A stretch of DNA of 11,635 bases from Burkholderiales bacterium (GTDB lineage Bacteria; Pseudomonadota; Gammaproteobacteria; Burkholderiales; Ga0077523), in NCBI GenBank assembly GCA_025459035.1, contig JALORJ010000128.1, forward strand, positions 1-11,635. Direction: 5' to 3'. Made by a program: the position numbers and the translations under genes. Each line of letters opens with the position of its first letter. The first letter of the stretch is position 1. Positions 5,535 to 11,635 of this stretch are shown one piece after another. Under the pieces are notes generated by a model. The model saw only the letters and a program-made list of their open reading frames with translations. It did not search any database and was not told where the DNA came from.

Positions 5535-5936
5535 ATGCGCATCCTGCACACCATGCTGCGGGTCGGTGACCTGCAGAAGTCGATCGACTTCTACACCCAC
5601 GTGCTGGGCATGAAGGTCCTGCGTCGCAGCGACTATCCCGACGGCCGCTTCACCTTGTGCTTCGTCGGCTACGGCGACGAGGCCACCGACGCGGTGCTCG
5701 AACTCACGCACAACTGGGATACCCCGAAGTACGAACTGGGCACCGGCTACGGCCACGTCGCCGTCGAAGTCGACGACGCCTACGCGGCCTGCGCCGAGGT
5801 CCGCCAGCGCGGCGGCCGGGTCACGCGCGAGGCCGGGCCGATGAAGCACGGCACGACCGTGATCGCCTTCGTCGAGGACCCGGACGGCTACAAGATCGAG
5901 TTCATCCAGCGCAAGGCGGCCGCTCAGGCGGCCTGA
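5535..5936 (+). CDS. gloA: lactoylglutathione lyase (glyoxalase I)
   Basis: GloA isomerises the methylglyoxal-glutathione hemithioacetal to S-lactoylglutathione, detoxifying methylglyoxal. The 133 residues form two beta-alpha-beta-beta-beta modules. The four metal ligands fall at the same positions as in the E. coli enzyme: H5, E56 (VLELTHNW), H74 (GYGHVAVEV) and E122 (YKIEF). This is the short type that is usually nickel-activated. GGAG lies 10 bases before the ATG. It sits 13 bases after rubA and overlaps the end of convergent rsmA by 13 bp. Confidence 0.96.
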   Translation: MRILHTMLRVGDLQKSIDFYTHVLGMKVLRRSDYPDGRFTLCFVGYGDEATDAVLELTHNWDTPKYELGTGYGHVAVEVDDAYAACAEVRQRGGRVTREAGPMKHGTTVIAFVEDPDGYKIEFIQRKAAAQAA

Positions 5937-5938
5937 GC
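5922..5938. repeat. perfect 17-bp palindrome spanning both stop codons of gloA and rsmA
   Basis: GCTCAGGC (5922-5929) and GCCTGAGC (5931-5938) flank a single G. The rsmA stop (5926-5924) and the gloA stop (5934-5936) sit symmetrically in the two arms, so both proteins end in AQAA. GCGGCC (5916-5921) and GGCCGC (5945-5950) could extend the stem with a bulge. It may form a shared 3'-end hairpin for both convergent transcripts. No U-tract follows on either strand. Confidence 0.6.
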
Positions 5939-6724
5939 CCGGCGGGCCGCGACGAGGCGTGCGGCCCGCGCGAAGGCAGCGACGTCGATCTGTTCGGCGC
6001 GCGACGCAGGATCGATCCGCGCCGCATCGAAGTCCGCCGGCGTCAGCCAGTCGCGCAGCGTGTTGCGCAGCGTCTTGCGACGCTGCCCGAACGCCGCGGC
6101 GACGATCGCCTCGAACGCGACCGCGTCGGTCGCGGGCACCGGGCGCTGCGCAAGCGGCACCATGCGCACGACAGACGACGTGACCTTCGGCGGCGGATCG
6201 AACGCGTCGCGCGGCACGTCGAACAACGCGACCATCGCGAAGCGCGCCTGCAGCATCACCGACAGGCGACCGTAGGCCGACGCGCCGGCCGGCGCGACCA
6301 TGCGCTCGACCACCTCCCGCTGCAGCATGAAGTGTCCGTCGACCAGGGCATCGACGCCCGCGAGGTGGAAGAGCAGCGGTGTGGAGATGTTGTACGGCAG
6401 GTTGCCGACCACCCGCACGCGCGGACCGAGCGCGCCGAAGTCGAAGGCCAGCGCGTCGGCCATGTGGACCTGCAGCGCACCGCTCGCGCTCGCCGCGTCG
6501 TCGCGCCAGCGCGCGGCGAGATCGCGGTCGATCTCGACGACGTGCAGTCGCGCCACGCGCGCGAGCAGCGGTCGGGTGAGCGCGCCTGTACCGGGGCCGA
6601 TCTCGACGAGCGTGTCGTCGGCCCGCGGTGCGATCGCGTCGACGATCGCGCGCACGACGCCGGCGTCGATCAGGAAGTGCTGGCCGAAGCGCTTGCGCGG
6701 CACATGCCGCGGCAGCGGGCTCAT
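5924..6724 (-). CDS. rsmA: 16S rRNA dimethyladenosine transferase (A1518/A1519)
   Basis: RsmA (KsgA) uses SAM to dimethylate two adjacent adenines in helix 45 of 16S rRNA, a late small-subunit maturation step. From ATG 6724 it has 266 residues. RKRFGQHFL (10-18) is the N-terminal signature, EIGPGTGALT (41-50) is SAM motif I, EIDRDL (64-69) is the acidic motif, NLPYNIS (108-114) is catalytic motif IV, and FGQRRKTLRNTL lies in the C-terminal domain. An upstream GTG at 6754 would add ten residues and reduce the gap to surA to 13 bases. Neither start has a clear ribosome site, and the ATG fits the family N-terminus better. It is the last gene of lptD-surA-rsmA. The pdxA usually found between surA and this gene is absent. 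Confidence 0.95.
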   Translation of the reverse strand: MSPLPRHVPRKRFGQHFLIDAGVVRAIVDAIAPRADDTLVEIGPGTGALTRPLLARVARLHVVEIDRDLAARWRDDAASASGALQVHMADALAFDFGALGPRVRVVGNLPYNISTPLLFHLAGVDALVDGHFMLQREVVERMVAPAGASAYGRLSVMLQARFAMVALFDVPRDAFDPPPKVTSSVVRMVPLAQRPVPATDAVAFEAIVAAAFGQRRKTLRNTLRDWLTPADFDAARIDPASRAEQIDVAAFARAARLVAARRAQAA

Positions 6725-6767
6725 CGCGGTCGCGCGCGGGGCGCCGGCCCGCACGCGGCGGGGGCGC

Positions 6768-8075
6768 TCAGCGCTCCTCGAGCCGCAGCTCGACGAACGC
6801 GCGATCGCGTTGCTGGCGCACCCACTCGGTGAACTGCTCCTCGGTCTTGCGGCTGCGCACGGCCTGCTGCGCGACGCGACGCTGGCGCTCCTTGGTGAGG
6901 TCCTCGGTGCGACGCTCGAGCACCTGGATCAGGTGCCAGCCGAACGGCGACTGCACCGGTTCGCTCACCTGGTTCACGGCCAGCGCTTCCATCGCCTTCT
7001 CGAACTCGGGCACCGTGTCGCCGGGCGACAGCCAGCCGAGTTCCCCGCCGCGCGGTGCACTCGCGTCTTCCGACACGGTGCGCGCCACGTCCGCGAAGTC
7101 GGCGCCGGCGCGGATGCGCTGCAGCGCGAGCTCGAGCCGGCGCTTCGCGTCGGCCTCGGAAACCGCCTCGTTGACCCGCACCAGGATGTGACGTGCGCGG
7201 CTCTGCTGCACGACCACCGGCTGTTCGTTGCTGCGCTTGTCGACCAGCTTGAGGATGTGGAAGCCGTTGGGGCTGCGCAGGATCGGCGACAGATCCCCCA
7301 CCTTCATCGCCACGACGGCCTGCGCGAACAGGTTCGGCAGCCGCCCGGCGGTGCGCCAGCCGAGGTCGCCACCCTGCAGCGCGTTGGGCGCATCCGAGAT
7401 CGTCGACGACACCTGCACGAAATCGGCGCCGCCCTTGAGCTTCGCGAGCGCGTCCTCGGCGCGCGCCCGACGCGTCTGGATCTGGTCGGGCGCCGACGCC
7501 TCGGGGACCGTCACGAGGATGTGCAGCAGGCTGTACTCGTCGTTGCGCCCGACCGCGGCCTGCGTGCGCAGCCAGTTCTCGATCTCCGCATCCGACACCA
7601 CGACGCGGCTCTCGATCTCGCGCTCGCGCAGGCGTGCGATCACGAGTTCGTCGCGCAGCTCGTCGCGAAACTGCGCGAAGTCGGTGCCGTCGTCGGCAAG
7701 CGCCGCGCGAAACGCGGTCACGTCCATGCGGTTTTCCTGCGCGATGCGCCCGACCGCCCGGTCGACCTGCGACTCCTCGATGCGCAGCCCGGTCTCCTTC
7801 GCGACCTGCTGCAGTACCCGCGTGGTGATCATGCGGTCCAGCAGCTGGCGCTCGAGCAGCGCCTTCTGCGGCAGCGGTGTGCCCTGGCGCACGAGCTGGC
7901 GCGTCGCGCTCTCGAGCTGGCGGTCGAGCTCGAGGCGCGTGATCACCTCGCTGTTGACGACCGCGACGACGCGATCGAGCAGGATCGGTTCGCGCGCGGC
8001 GCGGGCGTCGGCCGCAGACGCGAGCACGAAGGCCGCGGCAAGGGCGGCGAGGAGCAGGGGTCGGAACGGAGTCAT
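6768..8075 (-). CDS. surA: periplasmic chaperone / peptidyl-prolyl isomerase SurA
   Basis: SurA escorts unfolded outer-membrane proteins, LptD among them, across the periplasm to the BAM complex. The 435-residue precursor starts with a signal peptide (PLLLAALAAAFVLASAADARA, cleavage near residue 26). A SurA N-domain follows, from LLDRVVAVVNSEVIT (~32-46) to about 175. Two parvulin domains follow at ~180-280 (SLLHILVTV to FHILKLVDKR) and ~292-395 (RARHILVRV to FGWHLIQVLERR), then a short C-terminal helix. Its ATG lies 4 bases after the lptD stop, so it is translated from the same transcript. No strong Shine-Dalgarno is seen, which suggests coupling to lptD. Confidence 0.96.
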   Translation of the reverse strand: MTPFRPLLLAALAAAFVLASAADARAAREPILLDRVVAVVNSEVITRLELDRQLESATRQLVRQGTPLPQKALLERQLLDRMITTRVLQQVAKETGLRIEESQVDRAVGRIAQENRMDVTAFRAALADDGTDFAQFRDELRDELVIARLREREIESRVVVSDAEIENWLRTQAAVGRNDEYSLLHILVTVPEASAPDQIQTRRARAEDALAKLKGGADFVQVSSTISDAPNALQGGDLGWRTAGRLPNLFAQAVVAMKVGDLSPILRSPNGFHILKLVDKRSNEQPVVVQQSRARHILVRVNEAVSEADAKRRLELALQRIRAGADFADVARTVSEDASAPRGGELGWLSPGDTVPEFEKAMEALAVNQVSEPVQSPFGWHLIQVLERRTEDLTKERQRRVAQQAVRSRKTEEQFTEWVRQQRDRAFVELRLEER

Positions 8076-8079
8076 GGCT

Positions 8080-10317
8080 CTAGCGGGGAGGCACGTAGTC
8101 CTCGGGGGTCTGGCTCTGCGGCAGCGAATTGATCTTCTGGTAGCCCCCGATGTTCTGGCGGAGGATGTCCAGCGGATTGTTGCCGATCCGGGTAAGGCCG
8201 TTGAGTTCGATCTGGAAGAAGAAGGCGCGGATGCTGTCCTGGGTGAACGTCACGAACTGCTGATAGACGACCCGCGCCACCCAGCAGCCGGCGTTGTACT
8301 CGAGCCCGGCGATCGTCGTGACCGGCTTGCGCTCGCGCAGCGAATACGCGAAGCGTCCCACCGCACTCCAGCGCTCCGACACCGGCCACTGCGCCGACAC
8401 GTCGGTCTGCTCGAAGCTGTCGCGGAAGAAGCGGTAGCCCGCGTTGAGCACCATCCCCGACGCCGGGCTCCAGCGGAACGCGGCGGTCGTGCGCAGCGGG
8501 CGGAGGGCGTTCATGTCGTACTGCAGCGCGAGGTCGGCATACAGCGCCTGCGACATGCGCCCGCTCAGGCCCATCAGCAGGTCGGAGCGGTTCTGCTGCT
8601 GGACCTGCACGACGTTGGGCAGCGTCACGCGCTGGCTCGACAGGTAGAAGCGCTGGGCCAGCGTGAGCCGCAGCTTTTCCTGCCCGTCGGCGGCGTCGAT
8701 GAAGCGGCTGGACACGGCGCCGGTGAGGTGATTGGCGTCGGCGATGCGGTCGCCGCCGACGAAGGTGTTCTCGGTGAAGATCTGCGCGAGGTTGAAGTCG
8801 GCCACCGCGGTGTCGAACACCGGCAGCCGCGACTGGTCGACGAACGGCACGTACACGTAGTACAGCCGCGGCTCCAGCGTCTGCGTGAGTGCGGTCCCGC
8901 GGAAGCGCATCGCGCGCTCGAAGGTCACCGTGCTGTCGACGCTGAACACCGGCACGTTGCGTGTCTCGTCGCCGAGCGTCGACCGCGCGTCGAGCAGGTA
9001 CTGCGTCGAGTGCAGGCCGAGCTTCGGCACGACGTTGATGTACGAGCGCGCCAGCGGATAGGCCACCGACGGATACGCGATCGCGCGCCGGCCCTCGACC
9101 AGTGTCGGGTGCGAGAACTGCACGTACTCGGACTGCAGCGCGAGATCGAAACCGCCGAGGTTGGTGCGCCCCGCCGTCAGCGACAGCTGTGGCAGACGCG
9201 CATAGGGCGGCACGATCGGCGCACGCGGGTCCTGCAGCGTCTGGAAGCTCTGCACGCGTCCGGTCGCCGACCACCAGCCGCCCTGCCAGCCGAGGCTTGC
9301 CTCGCGCGGCAGGTTGGTGAGCGATGTCACCGACAACCGGTTCGAGAAGTCGACGAAGTACAGGTCGTCGGACGCCTTCTGCAGATTGACGATGCCGGTG
9401 AGGCGGTCGCCGATGCGCTGCGTGTGCCGGAACGCGAGCGCGTAGCGGGTGTCGCCCTGGCGCTCGCGGTCGCTCTCGAGATACTCGCTGGTGATCTGAC
9501 CGTTGCCGCCAGGCAGAAGCCAGCGGCCCTCGCCGGTGACCATCGGACCGCGCTTGGCGAGCACGCGCGCGCCGATGGTGGCGTCGTAGTTCGGCGCGAG
9601 ATTCAGGTACAGCGGCTGCGTGAACTCGAAGCCGCTGCGGCCGGTGGTGCCGAAGGTCGGCGCCAGCAGCCCCGACTTGCGCTCGTTCGACAGCGGGAAG
9701 TCGATGTACGGCGTGTAGAGCACCGGCAGCGACTTGAACACCACGGTCACGTCGCGCCCCTTGCCCTTGCCGGCGTCGCGGTCGAGGTCGAGGCGTCCCA
9801 CGCGCAGGAACCAGTCGCGCTCGGGCACCTCGCAGGTGCTGTACGTGGCGCGCGTCGCCTTGTAGCGCGAGCGCCCGAGGATCTCCAGCTTCTGCGCGCG
9901 TCCGCGCGCCTTGAAGTCGCGGAAGTAGTACGCAGGCGAGTCCGCGTCGCCGGTGTCGTTCTTCAGGTCGATGAACGCGCGATCGGCCTCGAGCACGTCG
10001 CCGCGCCGATCGACACGCACATGCCCCGTCGCGGTGACCTGCTCGTCGGGAATCGCGACATGCACGTCGTCGGCGAACACCGTGCGACCGCGTACGCGAA
10101 GGCGCACGTCGCCGCGCGCGTCGACGCGGTCGCCGGTGACACCGGTCACCTCGTCGGCCTCGACGAACAGCGGCAGGTCGGGATCGTCGTCGGCCTGCGG
10201 TGACGGCGGGGCGAGCTGGCGATCGAGCTTCAGGCCCAGGCCGCTGTCCTGTGCCGCGGTGGCGCCGCTCGCGCACAGCGCGATGACGACGGCAAGCCGG
10301 GGGACGGACATCGACAT
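8080..10317 (-). CDS. lptD: LPS-assembly protein LptD
   Basis: LptD is the outer-membrane barrel that, with the lipoprotein LptE, inserts lipopolysaccharide into the outer leaflet. The 745-residue precursor has a signal peptide (VPRLAVVIALCASGATAAQ). An LptA-like periplasmic domain follows (LFVEADEVTGVTGDRVDARG from ~50; DVHVAIPDEQVTATGHV and on). The long beta-strand-rich barrel starts near residue 200 (LYTPYIDFPLSNERKSGLL) and ends in LNPLDILRQNIGGYQ-type sequence. Outside the signal peptide I count only two cysteines, C162 (YSTCEVPERDW) and C678 (NAGCWVARVVY). They would give a single disulfide between periplasmic domain and barrel, where E. coli LptD has four. ATG 10317 and ATG 10311 are both possible starts. 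It leads the lptD-surA-rsmA operon, 58 bp from divergent amgK. Confidence 0.95.
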   Translation of the reverse strand: MSMSVPRLAVVIALCASGATAAQDSGLGLKLDRQLAPPSPQADDDPDLPLFVEADEVTGVTGDRVDARGDVRLRVRGRTVFADDVHVAIPDEQVTATGHVRVDRRGDVLEADRAFIDLKNDTGDADSPAYYFRDFKARGRAQKLEILGRSRYKATRATYSTCEVPERDWFLRVGRLDLDRDAGKGKGRDVTVVFKSLPVLYTPYIDFPLSNERKSGLLAPTFGTTGRSGFEFTQPLYLNLAPNYDATIGARVLAKRGPMVTGEGRWLLPGGNGQITSEYLESDRERQGDTRYALAFRHTQRIGDRLTGIVNLQKASDDLYFVDFSNRLSVTSLTNLPREASLGWQGGWWSATGRVQSFQTLQDPRAPIVPPYARLPQLSLTAGRTNLGGFDLALQSEYVQFSHPTLVEGRRAIAYPSVAYPLARSYINVVPKLGLHSTQYLLDARSTLGDETRNVPVFSVDSTVTFERAMRFRGTALTQTLEPRLYYVYVPFVDQSRLPVFDTAVADFNLAQIFTENTFVGGDRIADANHLTGAVSSRFIDAADGQEKLRLTLAQRFYLSSQRVTLPNVVQVQQQNRSDLLMGLSGRMSQALYADLALQYDMNALRPLRTTAAFRWSPASGMVLNAGYRFFRDSFEQTDVSAQWPVSERWSAVGRFAYSLRERKPVTTIAGLEYNAGCWVARVVYQQFVTFTQDSIRAFFFQIELNGLTRIGNNPLDILRQNIGGYQKINSLPQSQTPEDYVPPR

Positions 10318-10345
10318 CGAAGGCGGCGTGCTCGCGCGGCGCGGA

Positions 10346-10351
10346 GATAAT
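10346..10351 (+). promoter_or_regulatory. candidate -10 element for amgK-murU
   Basis: GATAAT in GCGGAGATAATCGAG lies 25 bases upstream of the amgK ATG in the 58-bp divergent gap, which must also hold the lptD promoter. No good -35 is visible on either strand. An 11-bp palindrome (ATCGA-G-TCGAT) follows directly. Confidence 0.35.
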
Positions 10352-10375
10352 CGAGTCGATCACACGCACTGCCGC

Positions 10376-11386
10376 ATGTCCACCACCGACCGCCTCGCCG
10401 CCCTCGACCGTTTCGTCGCGCACGCGCTGCCCGACGCAGCCGTCGCGCTCGCCCCCGCGTCCGCCGACGCGAGCTTCCGCCGCTACTTCCGTGCGAGCGC
10501 GCCCGACGGGCGCTCTTGGATCGTGATGGACGCGCCGCCCGAACACGAGGACTGCGGTGCGTTCGTCGACATCGCGCGCCGGCTGCGCGACGCCGATCTG
10601 AACGCCCCGCGCGTGCTGGCGCAGGACCTCGCGGCGGGCTTCCTGCTGCTCGACGACCTCGGCACCGAGACCTACCTGACGGCTTTCCGGCGCGACCCGG
10701 CACTGGTGACGCCGTGCATGCGCGACGCGACCGACGCGCTGGTGCGGCTGCAGTCGCGCGTCGACACCACGGGGCTGCCGCGCTACGACGAGGCGCTGCT
10801 GCGTCGCGAGCTTGCGCTGTTCCCGGACTGGTACCTCGAACGTCATCTCGGCTATTCGATGACGGCGTCCGAGCGCGATGCGCTCGCGCGGACCGATGCG
10901 CTGCTCGTCGCCAACGCCCTGTCGCAGCCGACGGTGTGCGTGCATCGCGACTGGATGCCGCGCAATCTCATGCTGGCCGACCCGTCACCGGGCGTGCTCG
11001 ACTTCCAGGACGCCGTGATCGGACCGATCGGCTACGACATCGCGTCGATGTGGCGCGACGCGTTCGCGACCTGGCCCGAGGAGGTCGTGCTCGACGGCAC
11101 GATCCGCTGGTGGGAGGCGGCCCGGCGCGCCGGCCTGCCGGTGCCCGACGACTTCGGCGAATGCTGGCGCGCGATCGAGTGGACCGGGCTGCAGCGCTTC
11201 CTGAAGGTGCTGGGCATCTTCGCGCGGCTGCACCTGCGCGACGGCAAGCCGCACTATCTCGCCGACACGCCGCGCTTCGTCGGCTACGTGCGAGGCGTCG
11301 CGACCCGCTACCAGGCGCTGCGGTCGCTCGCCGATCTGCTCGACCGCGTCGAGGGTCGCGCCGCCGCCACCGGCCTCACGTTCTGA
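10376..11386 (+). CDS. amgK: N-acetylmuramate/N-acetylglucosamine anomeric kinase, APH family
   Basis: AmgK phosphorylates MurNAc (and GlcNAc) at the anomeric position, so that recycled peptidoglycan sugar can return to UDP-MurNAc without passing through new synthesis. This route underlies intrinsic fosfomycin tolerance in Pseudomonas. The 336 residues form an aminoglycoside-phosphotransferase-like kinase. The catalytic loop HRDWMPRN has H190, D192 and N197, and the metal-binding DFQD is at 209-212. The N-terminal part (ASFRRYFRA, LLLDDLG) fits the nucleotide-binding lobe. On sequence alone it could be another APH-type sugar kinase. The immediately following murU and the divergent lptD, the arrangement known for amgK-murU, make AmgK the best call. 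No clear ribosome site precedes ATG 10376. Confidence 0.88.
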   Translation: MSTTDRLAALDRFVAHALPDAAVALAPASADASFRRYFRASAPDGRSWIVMDAPPEHEDCGAFVDIARRLRDADLNAPRVLAQDLAAGFLLLDDLGTETYLTAFRRDPALVTPCMRDATDALVRLQSRVDTTGLPRYDEALLRRELALFPDWYLERHLGYSMTASERDALARTDALLVANALSQPTVCVHRDWMPRNLMLADPSPGVLDFQDAVIGPIGYDIASMWRDAFATWPEEVVLDGTIRWWEAARRAGLPVPDDFGECWRAIEWTGLQRFLKVLGIFARLHLRDGKPHYLADTPRFVGYVRGVATRYQALRSLADLLDRVEGRAAATGLTF

Positions 11387-11387
11387 C

Positions 11388-11635
11388 GTGGCGACCGCCC
11401 GCGCCGTGCGCGCGATGGTGCTGGCGGCCGGGCGCGGCGAGCGCATGCGCCCGCTCACCGACACCGTCCCGAAACCGCTGCTGCGAGTCGCGGGCGAGGC
11501 CCTGATCGATCGCCACCTGCACGCGCTCGCGCGCGCCGGCGTCCGCGAAGTCGTGGTCAATCACGCGCATCTGGGCGAACGCATCGCCGCGCACGTCGGC
11601 GACGGCGCGCGCTTCGGCCTCGCGCTGCACCTGTC
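11388..11635 (+). CDS. murU: N-acetylmuramate-1-phosphate uridylyltransferase, 3' partial
   Basis: MurU transfers UMP to MurNAc-1-phosphate, giving UDP-MurNAc, the step after AmgK. About 82 codons are visible before the window ends. The nucleotidyltransferase signature is clear: MVLAAGRGERMRPLT followed by PKPLL, the GxGxR loop and the Lys of the NTP site. VVNHAHLGERI then fits a GlmU/RfbA-like fold. The GTG at 11388 lies one base after the amgK stop. GTG 11406 or ATG 11415 would fit the short N-terminus of known MurU better, so the start is uncertain. Close spacing implies one transcript with amgK. Confidence 0.88.
   Translation, partial: MATARAVRAMVLAAGRGERMRPLTDTVPKPLLRVAGEALIDRHLHALARAGVREVVVNHAHLGERIAAHVGDGARFGLALHL

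Noticed and set aside
7228..10203. A 991-codon plus-strand open frame antisense to surA and lptD
   Set aside because: Composition is typical of an antisense shadow frame (Arg, His, Val and Ala-rich) with no motif, and both genes on the other strand are certain.
8072..10945. A 957-codon minus-strand open frame across lptD and into amgK
   Set aside because: It overlaps lptD in another frame, is Arg/Ala/Pro-rich without any domain, and is a by-product of high GC. LptD has the recognisable protein.
1..11635. Search for a defence island, biosynthetic cluster, prophage, IS element, CRISPR array or tRNA
   Set aside because: All the larger genes are core housekeeping or envelope genes. No transposase, direct-repeat array, integrase or tRNA cloverleaf could be seen.

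Overview
The window looks like ordinary core chromosome from a GC-rich betaproteobacterium, most likely of the Burkholderiales type. The evidence is very high GC at third codon positions, a magnesium-type HemB, the engB/hemB block divergent from a cytochrome c4 gene, thiE-hemL next to a rubredoxin gene, and the lptD-surA-rsmA block divergent from amgK-murU. I see no mobile element, CRISPR array, tRNA, rRNA or phage gene.

Layout. A 5'-truncated PilZ (YcgR-type) gene (1-558, +) converges on hemB (658-1662, -). hemB lies downstream of engB (1897-2556, -), with a 234-bp gap that holds a short ORF (1659-1754, -) whose stop codon overlaps the hemB start. engB has the same arrangement: a 17-codon ORF (2553-2606, -) whose stop overlaps the engB start. 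Divergent from engB is a secreted dihaem cytochrome c4 gene (2710-3324, +), which meets hemL tail to tail across a long hairpin. hemL (3372-4559, -) is coupled to thiE (4556-5299, -) by an ATGA overlap, but it carries two out-of-frame internal deletions. Divergent from thiE are rubA (5336-5521, +) and gloA (5535-5936, +). gloA overlaps the end of rsmA (-) by 13 bp inside a perfect palindrome. The minus-strand operon lptD-surA-rsmA (10317 down to 5924) is closely packed, and the divergent pair amgK-murU (10376 to the window end, +) closes the window.

How the genes fit together. HemL and HemB are the enzymes that make and then use 5-aminolevulinate, and cytochrome c4 is a c-haem consumer. LptD and its folding chaperone SurA build the outer membrane. 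AmgK and MurU recycle peptidoglycan amino sugars to UDP-MurNAc, so the right-hand end is an envelope-biogenesis cluster. RsmA and EngB both serve ribosome maturation.

I did not find a clearly novel multi-gene system. The points most worth checking are the doubly frameshifted hemL (real lesion or assembly error), the paired short ORFs that overlap the hemB and engB start codons, and several perfect palindromes at gene ends and promoters.
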